64,000 nucleotides of DNA. Source: Stercorarius parasiticus. Its lineage: Eukaryota > Chordata > Aves > Charadriiformes > Stercorariidae. Positions within the stretch are counted from its first letter, which is position 1; the number at the start of each line of letters is the position of its first letter. A program made the translations under genes and the position numbers. The notes below the pieces were generated by a model. That model was not told the origin of the DNA. It searched no databases and saw only the letters and a list, made by a program, of their open reading frames with translations. The stretch is taken from the NCBI GenBank assembly GCA_013396915.1, contig VWZL01002016.1, forward strand, positions 732,846-796,845, given 5' to 3'. This document shows positions 1-11,700 of this stretch, piece after piece.

Positions 1-1019
1 CCATGTGCACAGGTTCTGCCTCCTGTTTCTCCATGCAACTGAGGCTGCCCTCCGAAATGTGTGCATAGCTCCTGTCAAAATCAGTGGAAGTTATGTCAAA
101 GTGTCGGAGGACGATGAGATCATGGTGCACTTCAGTTTTCATCAGTTGTGAGAATTGTCTCACCGCATTGTTCATTTGCTAAGGGCTGGTTTCTGCAACT
201 TAAAGCTTTTATATGAATGATAATAATGTCTAAGATCTTTTTCTTGAGCTTTCCTGAATTAGGTCATGCATCACTTATATCTAAATTTAGTCTGGGTACG
301 ACTGCTCTAATATTTTCTCTTATTTCATATTCATCTCTCTTCTGTCTGCTGGCTTCATTTCAGACAAAGAAAGTCAATATTTTCTCTGCAAGTTTTTTCA
401 TTTTGTTGGTCTATGATATCATAGCAAATGTCAGCTGATCTTATGTAATATAGAGTTGAAGACAGACAGTTATCCTTCCTTTTACAAATAAACTGATCTA
501 AATAACATACGTTCATGGTCAAATTAAGTATTTTTAGAGCTATTAAAGCAGTTAAAACAGTTCTCCGCTGACGAGAAAGTCTGCCTCTTTCCTGGTGGTC
601 TCTTGTTTCTCCTCCACTCACATTTGATGTCTGTAACACTGACCGTTTTGCTGGTAACAAAGTCATCATTCACTCATTACTTAGCAAGTCTGAGCACATT
701 TTATGGTTGATAGCTGGATTGCCAGCATGATCCAAAATTAACCTCTTTCTGCTTGTTCTCACTCAGCCTGTAGGGCCGAGGCAGCACAAAACTCAACGTG
801 TGGCAGGAAGCAGCAAACGATAGCCGCTGTGTTTCCTTATACCAAAGGGGCTAAGTCCTCCACTGTTTTGAATGCAGATAAGTCTGTTGTCAGCAGATGA
901 AAATCTGGTCCAACAACATCAACAACCCCACCATTTCTTCAGCCCGTGATTTGGGCAGGAGCTGGATATCTCTTTTTGGTTTACAATGGCAAAGTGGCCT
1001 TAAAAGGTCCATGATAGAC
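1..1019. other. Unassigned noncoding sequence
   Basis: AT-rich single-copy-looking sequence. No repeat family, splice-bounded exon or RNA gene was recognised. Open frames are short and have no familiar domain. Confidence 0.4.
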
Positions 1020-1980
1020 AGGCATAATCGTTTCTCGCCTGCGCAGGCAGTGGGAATTAGTGCCTGCGTAGGAGGATTGGCGTTTGCACTGCGTCGTCGT
1101 TTTCCTTGGTAGGATGCAGCTGCAGGGAGCGAGAGCAAGGCAACAGGAGCTGCTGACCATCATCACACTTAGATTTTTCTCTCCCAGCACAGTGGAATAG
1201 CTGGTGCTGCTGGTAAAAGGGCAACACGAATGTATTTTTTAAAATCTCCTCCTCTGCATAGTCAAAAGGAAAGGGATAGGACACGAAACCTGCCGAACAA
1301 AGAGTAGAGAAGCGCACCCACCCGTTCGACCTCCCCTTCAACCACTGGCGCTACGGCTGGCTCCCAGGGCCCTCCTAGGTCATGTTATGACTCCTTTATT
1401 AGTGTTTAAGGTCAGCGGGAGACATGCAAGTGCATCCTATATCAGGAAGTGTAGTGTGTCTCAAGAGTGAAATATTTGGCTGTTGGCGGGAGCCGTGGCC
1501 GCGACTCGGAAATCCCGGGAAGCGCGTGAAGGGCGGGCAGGCTCCAGGCGCCGTGCTGCCTCCCAGCAGATAGAGCCGCCGGGAAGTGGAGCGGCTTTTT
1601 CCTGCCATTCTCTGCACGGGGCTGCCTTCCTCCCAGACTTTCCTACCGACAGCCTCTTTGCTGCTCCGTCCAAGCCGGCCATCGGCTGCAATTCAAAAGG
1701 AAAGGCCTCCACTAAGGCAGGTACCCAGCACAGAAATGTGCCGCCCTCTGATCCGGTGTTGTTGCTCCTGCAGGAAGAGTGATTAGGAGCGCATAAGGCG
1801 GGCGGGAAGGCAGTGAATGCCAGCCTGCAGCCCTGCGGGAGCAGGCGGCAGATTTATCAGTGTATTTATGGGCACTGGGCCGTGGGGAGACGTGTCGAGC
1901 GTGCGCAACCCCCAGCCCGGCAGCTGCCGGCACCTTCCTCCCTGGAGGGGGAAAAAAGCAAGAGGTGTGGTGCTCGGGCC
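1020..1980. promoter_or_regulatory. CpG-rich block, possible CpG island or promoter
   Basis: Base composition changes sharply here compared with the AT-rich flanks. Between about 1483 and 1560 there are eleven CpG dinucleotides in roughly 80 bases, including two CGCG runs, and further CpGs are spread through 1290-1340, 1660-1700 and 1745-1930. Methylated vertebrate DNA normally loses CpG, so this retention suggests an unmethylated island, a recent GC-biased segment, or part of a first exon of a coding or long noncoding transcript. No convincing start codon with a recognisable protein follows on either strand. The block ends at a CR1 insertion and an assembly gap, so an associated exon could be hidden there. 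No TATA box is evident. Confidence 0.4.
1037..1048. promoter_or_regulatory. 12-bp GC-rich palindrome resembling an NRF1 site
   Basis: The bases gcctgcgcaggc form a perfect 12-bp palindrome. It resembles the NRF1 consensus (GCGCATGCGC type) with substitutions. A related but imperfect copy, tgcctgcgta, begins 24 bases downstream at 1061. The location at the edge of the CpG-rich block fits a promoter-proximal site, but factor binding is inference only. Confidence 0.25.
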
Positions 1981-1984
1981 CATC

Positions 1985-2676
1985 TCACAGAATCACAGAA
2001 TGGTAGGGGTTGGAAGGGACCGCTGGAGATCACCTAGTCCAAACCCCCTGCCAGAGCAGGGTCACCTTAGAGCAGGTTGCACAGGAANNNNNNNNNNNNN
2101 NNNNNNNNNNNNNNNNNNNNNNNNNNNNNNNNNNNNNNNNNNNNNNNNNNNNNNNNNNNNNNNNNNNNNNNNNNNNNNNNNNNNNNNNNNNNNNNNNNNN
2201 NNNNNNNNNNNNNNNNNNNNNNNNNNNNNNNNNNNNNNNNNNNNNNNNNNNNNNNNNNNNNNNNNNNNNNNNNNNNNNNNNNNNNNNNNNNNNNNNNNNN
2301 NNNNNNNNNNNNNNNNNNNNNNNNNNNNNNNNNNNNNNNNNNNNNNNNNNNNNNNNNNNNNNNNNNNNNNNNNNNNNNNNNNNNNNNNNNNNNNNNNNNN
2401 TTCCTCCCCAGGTGCAGCACCCTACACTTGCCCTTGTTGAATTTCATAAGGTTCCTCTCTGCCCAAATCTCCAACCTGTCCAGGTCTCTCTGTATGGCAG
2501 CACAGCCTTCCAGTGTGTCAGCCACTCCCCCCAAGCTTTGTGTCATTGGCAAACTTGCTGAGGGTGCACTCTATCCCTTCATCGAGGTCATTGATGAATA
2601 TATTGAAGAGGACTGAACCCAGTAGTGACCCCTGAGGAACATCACTTGTCACTGACCTCCAACTAGACTCTGTCTC
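1985..2676 (-). mobile_element. CR1 LINE fragment, antisense, 5'-truncated, interrupted by an assembly gap
   Basis: CR1 is the dominant non-LTR retrotransposon of birds; ORF2 encodes an endonuclease and a reverse transcriptase. Read on the minus strand, 2401-2676 encodes the RT core: a version of the VPQGSxLG motif, then [11 protein letters not shown], then the catalytic box and the following helix ending in a VLHLGR-type stretch. The 3' end lies at 1985-2087, with the GGTCCCTTCCAACC-type tail and the TTCTGTGA terminal octamers. The glycine before VPQG reads D, and the catalytic box reads FAND instead of FADD, so this copy is catalytically dead as written. The 5' end stops abruptly near 2676, typical of CR1 truncation. 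The octamer TTCTGTGA rather than TTCTATGA suggests a different subfamily from most other copies here. Confidence 0.92.
2088..2400. other. Assembly gap (313 N)
   Basis: A run of 313 undetermined bases. Both sides are the same CR1 element in the same orientation, so the missing sequence should be the C-terminal part of CR1 ORF2. Any open frame passing through it is meaningless. Confidence 0.99.
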
Positions 2677-3435
2677 CCGACAGACGTCTTCCCAGTCAAG
2701 GCTGGAGGCCTTTCTGGAGCCGCAGGTCCGGCAGCCAAGATTAGATCAGAAGTGCCAAGGTCCTCAAAAGGCGCTGGACGGTAGACAGTTTCACAGCTTG
2801 CTTAGCTGTACCCATGTGCACTCCATCCCTCTTTTGCTCTGACCTTAACATCACTCAGGCATAACCCACCCCCAGAGTACATCCATTTTTTTTATTGAGT
2901 GCTTGACTCAATAGCAAAACGGAACTGCTGTTGGCAAAATTTGATATAATAAGGGAGGCGGAAACAACATCGTTTTTCCTTATCTACGTGATAAAGTTCA
3001 AAATATTTATGTTGTATCAGTACGTGGAAGGATAATATACCCTTCTCTTTTTTTGTCCTCATGTAAAAGAGGTAGAGGGAGACAAGGGTATGTAAACACC
3101 AACAAAAATTTAAACATTGAAATGTTTGTCAGCTATTTTAGCTCTGGTCTTGTTGCAGGGTGGAGGATCCTCTCAAAAACCCGTCCAACTGCACGGTAAA
3201 AAAGTGAACGCTTCCCCTTACAGCAGGAAGAGGCTATCAAGAAATCATCGTCTCAATCTGACAATTTACGATTACATCATCTCCAAGCTCCCCTGAATGT
3301 TAAGCACAAATAGATGGAGAGAGTACACCCGTGGTAGCACTGATGCCTACTGTAGCTACACAGTTATTCCCATCAAAGGTCCCTGTTTTCAGGCACTGAC
3401 AACTTTGTTTTTCCAAATTTGCCTTGGCCAAATAG

Positions 3436-3490
3436 TATGTGTGCGTGTATTTGTGTGTGTTTTCACACTTGTATGTGTGTGCATACACAA
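3436..3490. repeat. Degenerate (TG)n tract
   Basis: Alternating TG with interruptions (gtgtgcgtgtatttgtgtgtg and a later tgtatgtgtgtgc). It is a decayed dinucleotide microsatellite with potential Z-DNA character. Protein frames through it are low-complexity artefacts. Confidence 0.6.
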
Positions 3491-6175
3491 CAAATACATA
3501 TTTTACTCTTTGGTTTTTTTCGATTCAATGAAATGGAGAGTCAGCCAAAAATAGTAGAACGCAGCATAGAAAACATTGAGGTTGATTTGAGTTTGCAAGG
3601 TCTCTGTTCAGAGTCATTTTTCATTTCCCCAAAAAGTATTTAACTTTTAAAAGAGATATTTTTACTGAAATTTCATTAAAAATCACACTTGAAACACAAT
3701 TTAAAAAGAAACAAACCAATAACCGTCTTAAAAAGAAGGCTTAGTAAGGAAAAACTTTGGCAAATTATTTAAGTGTTAATAATACTCTAGATTAAATGTC
3801 TGGGCTTAAAGGAAAAACTCCAATAACATCACCGATGTGTGGCCAATAGTCATCTTCTAAAAATGCCAGGTTTTTTATGACACATTTTTGTGTGTTTTGG
3901 TCAGCAGCAGCTTAATTTCTGTTTGTTTTTTTTTTTTTTTTTAACACAATGAAAGGAGGGGAAAAGTCACATTTTATAAATGCTCAAGCCTCTGAGTTAA
4001 GGGTGTAGTTTTAACTTCCTGTCTCTGAGTACATTTTCACACAACCGGAGACATTCTATTAATACAGTTCATGTAGGTAAAAAGTGGTGTATGTACATAC
4101 AAGAAAAAGCTTTTGCTGAAGCGTTAGCTTTCCCTGAAGTATTTTATCCTGTCTAGAAAAAAAAAATAAAAATCCATTGATAGGCCGTGCTCATGGCACA
4201 TACTTGTGTGTGGTAGCAATTAAGTGCCGGCCTTCACCCTCCTCTGTCCTATGGGACACCCATCTGCCACCATGGGGCACCTCCGGGCAGCATCTTTGCC
4301 CTGGGTAGCTGACACAGGCACGTACAACATGCCCCCTAAGTACCTTGGGCAGTCAGCTCACAGATGGAGATTTGCTTGCGTGCTGATATTGGCAGTTAGA
4401 TCAGATTGGTGGGTCTAACTTTATGCCAGCTGGTTTTGACGGGCTTATTTATTACATTGTATTTTATTATTTATGGTTGCACTGCAATAAAAAAACATCT
4501 ATGTCTCATATCTCTGCCTTTAGAAGATCATCTACGATTAACACTATTGATAGCACCCAGAGGGTCACCTGGAGACTTTTTGGAAATGTTAATGTCAACA
4601 GGTTTCATGTGTGGTTTTCCCTGCTGCTTCCTCATCTCTCCCTGGAAGGATGTCTCGCCTGCCCTGGTGAAGGTAGCAGCAATACGTGAGGAGACAATGG
4701 CGACGGGCTGAGCGTTTTCTCCTTTCCTTTTCCAGAGAAGGAGGCCATTCTCCAGTGTAGACCACGCAAGCCTTCGCAGGCCTGCAGAAGCTGCAAAGGT
4801 TTGTGCGCAATCTGTTTTTCTCACGCAGATCTGAGATCAACAGTGTGACAAACCTGGCTGTGTCAGACACACACGGCAGGCTCAGAGCATTAATAAGCAT
4901 TTTTCTTAGCTGTCACTGTAACACAATTCTCTGCTCTGTGAATCTGTTGGCAGATATTTACTGCTTTAGTAAAAAAAAAAAAAGCAACTGTTGGACAGAT
5001 GAAACTAATTAAAGGTTTCACTTTGCTAAGTAAAATTTCATATTTCCCTCCATGTAGGCTATTATAGGTTGCATGATGACTAACCTAAACATTATCACAC
5101 GATATGCTGTCATCTTTCATAAATAATATAGGGGTTGCTGTAATCCTGCATAAACCCAACTTTGGATGTCGAGAAATATTATGCAAGTGTCCAACATGAA
5201 AAGAATCATGTTTCTTATTCCACCACTCTGGCCAAATACCATGTTGTCTTTACTGGAAAACTGGTGTTCATCAAACGAGTTTAAAGCTGAGAGTGGGAGA
5301 GGGTGGGACATTGCATTCTTGAGAAATGACATTATAAATAATACGGTACTGCTTTGCCTTTGTGCTGTTAGTAAATCTGGGATATTATAGAGCAAACAGG
5401 GACAGCACGCCATACTGTGCTTACGCTCCATTTTTTCTTCGAACACATAGACTACATAAGGTGATCTGCGCTCAACGGGGCTTCCCATTCCCTTCTGCTT
5501 CACTCTCTTAAGCTTAAAGCTCTAGATCAAGAAATATCAAAATTTCTCAGTCTTCTAGCCCATAATCAGAAAGAAAAAGGGAGGGGGAGGAAAGAAAATC
5601 CAGCATGGCTTTACTTTTATTTCTATAAAAAAACAGATGTTATAAAGGAAGGAGAGGACTAAAGGAGAGGACAAGAGGTTGATTTTGAGAGGCTGTGTCA
5701 CAGAAGTGTTGAGGCATGGGCAGCTTTTCTGCATGTTAGTGGCTTTCTGGAGGATAAAGTTCTTCATATCATAAGCATTGAAGAACTATTTTAAAGACGC
5801 CATTTCTAATCTGAGACTCCTGTATTTCTTTGCATAATGTTTCACCAATTGAAATAGGGGTAGGCTTTTTTTTTAAAAAAAAATAACCATAGGATCAGGC
5901 CTTTTCCCTTTAACTGATGTAACAGACAGTATTGTAATGCATGCTTACTGTTCAAGATGTGAGAAATAACTTTGGCTAAGCAGGCTTAGAGGTCTGCAGC
6001 ACCAGCCCCTGGTGAACTGTGCCTGCTTTGGGGGTTTTGATGAATGCATCAGCCTCGCACAGAGGTGCTGCTGATGCCTGCTCTCGTACGCAGGAACTGG
6101 GTGGAAGCTGTTCAGCTGAAAGATGCTAATGGCCTCTTTTATCAAAGGAAACAAAAGGCAAAACAGCAAGTGTAT

Positions 6176-6221
6176 TATTAATTTCTTATACGTATGTCTT
6201 GTTTTATTAATTTCTTATACG
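6176..6221 (+). repeat. 17-bp direct repeat, 12-bp spacer
   Basis: The 17-mer tattaatttcttatacg occurs at 6176-6192 and again, identical, at 6205-6221. The period is 29 bp. The spacer is too short to be a mobile element between target-site duplications. A local replication-slippage duplication is the simplest explanation. Confidence 0.7.
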
Positions 6222-7449
6222 GCTTTCCAGGGCGCTCTGGAAACTGGAATGTTGTCAGAAATCCTGGAAATTATCAAAATGTAACAATAAGTAGTAATAA
6301 CCAAGCTTTTTTTTTAGAAGTTAAAATCCCTTTCTTGTGGGAGCTTTTTCTGAACAGCCCAGCAAGACGTGGAAGCTTGCAACTGTAAAAAATGTGACTT
6401 GGCTGCAACAAGTCCAAAGGTTATGCAAGGCTTTTCTCTCCTTCCCATGTTTTTCCTCTCCCCATTTATCTCTCTTCTCCCCCCTTTCCATTCCACCTTC
6501 CCTCCCTCCCCTGCTTTTCCCACCAGCGCACAACTTTTGGGAAGGAGGGAGATAGACTCTTCTGTCCCCTGCCTTCGTAGGCACAGAGGACAGCAATGAG
6601 AAGGAGCTTCTCTCCTCTCAGCAGGAGTCTGTAACACACTGTTGTCCTGCTGCAACATCAACACCTCAAAACCTGGTAGATCATGGTAGAGATGACACAG
6701 AAACAACTGTTAAGCATTACTGTAATGAAGAGAGAAAAAGGGTAAACAGTTTTTCTCCTTCCTCTCTACTTCACAGTGAGTAGGGGAATCGAGTAGGTTA
6801 GTTGGAGATAGGAACTTGGTAAAGGAGAATCAAAGTGCTCTCCACCCGGTGCTGGCTGGCAAAGGATGCACCCTCGTCCTGCCAAAGGACAGACATGTGC
6901 ATGGCACGATGCTGGCCCCAGCCCCAACTTTTTTCTTGATAGCTCTGTAAATATTGTTGACATTTGAGGTAGGTTTGAGTAAGCTCGAGAAGCTTTAAGA
7001 CCAGAGTATAGAGCTTTTGTGTTTCTCTAGAGGGGAGAGTCCTGGTCAGGTTCCAGCAACACTGAGCAGAAGAGAGCAGAGGGATGTGTTTGGGAGGGAT
7101 CACTAAAAGAGCTTGGAAGTGGGTAGGGCATTTGCCTGCAAACTTTCTTCTACCTTTCTAAACATGCAATATAGAGATATTAATGAGAGGATATAGGCTG
7201 TGTTTTCTATTCCCCAAGAAGCACAAGGTAGACTACTCCTATTCATGTAAGTACTTTTTAGGTTCATGTAAACCACTGAAAGCCTGAATCTTCACAAATA
7301 AATATCTGATAACGAACACTTCCCCAAAACATTTTCCTTGTGAATCTCAAAAGTTCAGGTCAGCTTTCCTACATTGATAGAGCCTACCATTCAAAAAGCT
7401 CTTGGAGTCCTTTGCTAAACCTAAAACCTGATATCTAAACTTTCACTGA

Positions 7450-8705
7450 AAAGGCCTTTCTGTGCATTTGTGTCCCAGTCAGGCCCAAGCCTGTACTGGT
7501 GTGGGGGATTATTCCATCCCAGATGTAAGACTTTGCACTTACTTGTGTTTAACTTCACTGGGTTCCTGTCAGCCTGTTATCCAGATCATTAATGGTGATC
7601 TTCAACTGTAAATGCCAGCTGGCCACCAGCTGGACTTTGCACCCCTTATCGCAACTTTGAGCCAGGCAGTCCGGACAATTTTTCACCCATCTTATTGTCC
7701 ACTTATACAGCCCATATCTCACCTGTTCAGTGAGAAGAAAACTATGGCAGACTGTGTCAAAGGCCTAGCTGAAAGTCAAGTTATAGGATGTTCACTGCCC
7801 TCCTCTTGTCCACAGGGTGTCACCACAGAAAGCAGTGAGACTGGCCAGGCATAATTTGCCCTTGTCAAGCCCATGTTCGCTGCTCCCAAACCCCTTCTTG
7901 TCCTTCATGCATTTGGAAACGGTTTCTAAGACAATCTGTTCCATCACCTTCCCAGGGGCTGGGGTGAGGCTGACCAGCCTGCAATTCCCTGCATCCTCCT
8001 TCTTGCCCTTCTTGAGGATGGGTGTGATGTTGCCTTTTTCCAGTCCTGAGGAGCCTCCCCCAAGTGCTGTGACCTTTTGGAAATTATGTAGACTGCTCTC
8101 ACAATGACATCAGCCAGCTTCTCCAGCACCCTTGGATGCATCCCAGCTGGTCACAAGGTCTTGTGCACGTTGAAGTGGCTAAGTGAGCCCTAACTCTGTG
8201 CTTGTCTCCTGTGAGTATGGCCTCACTCCCACAGACTCTGCCAGCAGACTCAGGGACCTGTGAGGCATGGGGACAAGTGAAAACTGAGGCAAAAAAGGCA
8301 CAGAGGTGCATCTTTCCCTTGCCACTAAGTTCCTGACCATACTGAGCAATGACCCCACACTCTCCTTAGCCTTCACCTTGCTGCCAATGAACTTACGGAG
8401 GAAACCTTTCCTGTTGTCCTCCACCCCCCTTGCTAGCTTCAACTCCAGCTGAGCTTTGGCTTTCCTTACTCCATCCCTACATGCCCAGGCAGTGCCTCCA
8501 CGTCCTCCCAATTGGTCTGTCTCTGTGCGCTTCCTTTTTGTGCTCAGGCTCAGTCAGGATCACCATATTTATCCACTGTGGCCTTCTGTCATACTTACTC
8601 AACTCTCTGCATGTTGCCTCAGACCATTCTTGTGCTCTGAGGGGCCTGCCCTTGATGATGTGAACACCATTCAGCTGGGTCTGAAGCTCCAGCATTGCAC
8701 CTTCA
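7450..8705 (-). mobile_element. Old CR1 LINE fragment, antisense, inter-domain through early RT, RT core deleted
   Basis: Read on the minus strand this follows the order of CR1 ORF2. First comes the linker between endonuclease and RT (about 8500-8380, CRDGVRKAKAQLELKLAR, then NRKGFLRKFIGSKVKAKES). Next is a FFASVFT segment near 8290, then RVLEKLADVI with the following DWKKA and SSRRARR stretch (about 8140-7990), then AFDTVCHS near 7770 and a WTIRW-type stretch. The frame then jumps from just after that stretch to INDLDNRL, so the VPQGS motif and the FADD catalytic box are missing. The last recognisable part is a VLHLGWNNPPHQYRLG segment near 7535-7480. Several stops and frame changes are present, and the usual 3' octamer tail is absent. 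It is an old, internally deleted and 3'-incomplete copy. Both boundaries are approximate. Confidence 0.85.
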
Positions 8706-11700
8706 CCAGTGCTGAGTGCATTTCCCCAGCAGCCACGGCACCTGTGGGCACCCTTATCTCTCTATGCTGATTTTCTATAGCATTTCAAAGCCAATGGAAG
8801 GTCTGGGGATATTTTTTGAGGTCTAAAGTGAACTTTACCCAGGAAAAGTTTAATGCTTTATCTTATAAAGCCCCTGACACAACGGAACAGTTTACATGAA
8901 GAGAAAAAATATTGTGTGTGAGACAAAAATATGTTTCTTTGGGATAAAACCAGAAAGTCTATTAAACTTCCACAAAATCTAAGGGCCATCATACATGTCA
9001 CCATTTTTTTTGCCTCAAATGTATTTCTGTTCTGCCCTCTCTTACACACACCACAGTAGTATGTTAAAGAGATACCTTCTCCCACCTTCCCAAAGCCAAT
9101 CGAAAAAGACACTTCCTTGTAGATTCTTGTCCCTTCAGGGAGAAGATGAGAAAACAAGCAGCCCAGGATAACTGATGTGCACTCACCACATGAAATGCAC
9201 TCTTCCAAGGTGTAGGTACTGCAGTAAGCAGCATGCCATAAGAATCTGCGTGCAACAGAATAAAACATCAGGCTCTACCTTTATGTTTTTCACTGTCCCA
9301 GTACACTAGATGGAATATCCTACCAGTGCTGTCTTAAAGAAGCCAGATTCAGGCACACTGCAGCACACATGGATTTCATCTTAAATTCTAAAGTTCCTAT
9401 ATTTTATCCTTTTGAAGAGAGCCTTAAGAAAACATGAGGGTGAAGCATGGAAAGTCTTAAGAGCCTTTGTAGGAGGGTACATAAAATGCATCAGGGAAGA
9501 GCCTGAAAGCTACTAACAAGACAACGTGTTTGCAGGTGGGTAGATTTTCAGTGAAAGTTTCCACAACTTGTTGTCTTTAAAGTAAACTTGGTGCTAGAAA
9601 GCTCTATTGTTTTGCATTACTCAAAATACGATGCATGATTCCAGAGCCAGCATTAGGACTGAAAAATTAGGACAAATGACTGGGGTGCCCAAACAGGGCA
9701 AGGTATGAAGCTAAAGTAGGAAGCACTGCAAGTCATCCAGTGTTGGATGGGGTCAGAGAAGGATCTGTGCCTGGGTGGGTCTGATGCTTGTCCTGGCTCT
9801 GTGGGAACCGTGGTAGTAGGTGTCAGTCTAATAAGACCCATTGTGAAGGAGCATAAGTGATAAACAGACAAAAAACCCAGCACATCTGTAAACTGGCAAC
9901 ATGGAGGATTTGTGTAGATATAGGTGCAGACAGCAAAGCCTGCTCCAATGCAGGAAGGGTAGTTCATGTGGAGTATGTGACGCATTATTGACTGGGACTA
10001 GGAGAACTTCCGGCTTGTTAAAACTGTGCTTTACTTTCCACATGTGGTCTGTGGTCTCGATGGACAAAAACTGCATCTGTGAGGATATGTACCTTCCAAC
10101 TGCATGGGAGAAACCCTCATATAATACTCGATAAAAAACTGTATGCCAACACAGAAACACAGGAGTATAAAAATATTTAAGAGTAAAGCTATTTTGTATA
10201 CATATAAGGCAAACCTGTGAAGGAAGCAAGGTACTATCTGAGAATAAATAACTTTTAAGCCTGGGAGTGTTTTCTTTTTTAATCTCATATGATCTTAAAC
10301 ATACTGATTTTTGTTTAATTCCTGATACATAGGCATTAGAGTCAATTTTGTAGTGAAAATCTAATCTAAACATCAAAAGTAGAAGGACATAACCAGTTTT
10401 GACAGCTACTAGTGAACAGAAACAGTTTAAATGTAAACGGACCAATAGGTAAAATGTTCTGGTCTAGTTTACAAACTTTCTTTTTTTTTTCAGTCTACAA
10501 TAGCACTGAATAAAACTATTTTGGCTGCAGTGTCCTCCTGAAGTCCCTCCCAGCTACCCCTGTGGAGACCCCAGAAGCAGGGACTTTGGGGCACTTTTAC
10601 AATAGTCTTGGGTCACTGTGGTGTACCAGTAGCAGAACAAGGTCTACTTATGTCAGCTTTGACATCCTGGCTGGCACAGAACAGTTTTGAGCAAAAAATT
10701 TCCAAAAGGCTTTCTAATATCTTACCAGTGTTTTGTGCAGTAAAATTTATGCAATAAAATTTGTGGTTTTCTGGGAAATAATAAATATCTTTTGGAATAA
10801 TAAATCTATTAAGGAAATCTGGGATTCCTTCATAATAATAGATATTTCAAAGGAAGAGAATATGGAGTCTTGAATATATCATCTGTTTTTTGGAAAACTG
10901 CATTAGATGCTTGGGGTTAATAGTTAATACTATTAATTCTTGCAAGTTGAGCATTGTTTCATGATAGGATATCAAGAAAGACCAACTGCAGAATAAAGGA
11001 GATGTCAGACCTTCAAACAGTTTGGACTCAGTTTCTCATGGTCCCAAGTTGGTACCAGGGCAATATATTTAATATTCCCACTCATAAGAAAGGCTGCTAT
11101 CTTGCTACTTGACAATCTGTCCATTACCATGATAGACAGTTTGTCACTAGAGCTGCCAGAAGTGAGGGACATCCTGGTGAAAGAGATGAAATTTTGAAGT
11201 TAATCACAAACACTAAATTCCCATCTTAAAAGTAATTTAAAACAGAAACCTACAGGAAGCTAAAATGAATAGTACAGAGCCAGGTATCAGGCTTCACAAA
11301 GTAATTTGTTTGCTTTCTCTGTGGTCATTATAAATATGGTTTAAAATCCTTTTTATTTATTTTTACAGTGGATGTTTACAGCTTCTACAGTTAGTAAATT
11401 TGTAAACAACACGGCACGGCTACTTAATTAAGACTATAGATGTGGTTTTGACTGCTTTATATTTGGGATAAATTCTTCTGCTTTTCAAGTCATGGAGGGA
11501 CAGAAACCAGTTTTGGTCTATGTTTTTGTTTTGTTTTTTTTTTTTTGTTTTGGGGACATTGTTGTCTTCAAAGTGCCTTTATAGAGGTTTGCATGAATAA
11601 GACTGCAACAAAGATTTTTAGAAAAACTCTGGAAAGAAGTATGTAGAGCAATATATAAATTGCATTACAAATATTTGTTATTCTGCAAGGGACTTATGTC

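Larger units (their letters stand above)
2677..7449. other. Unassigned noncoding sequence with small simple repeats
   Basis: No gene or clear repeat family was recognised. The stretch contains a 17-T run at 3926-3942, a degenerate TG-rich tract near 3436-3490, an A13-type run near 4971, a pyrimidine-rich patch near 6430-6530 and a short direct repeat at 6176-6221. Open frames are all about 130 codons or shorter and show no familiar domain. Confidence 0.4.

Noticed and set aside
1817..2616. Open frames of 160-207 codons around 2000-2600
   Set aside because: They run through the N gap, where stops cannot be seen. The readable minus-strand part is CR1 RT.
3419..3643. Cys/Val-rich frames across the TG tract, and the tract as a CRISPR-like repeat
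   Set aside because: A degenerate dinucleotide microsatellite. There are no spaced repeats of CRISPR form, and the DNA is vertebrate.
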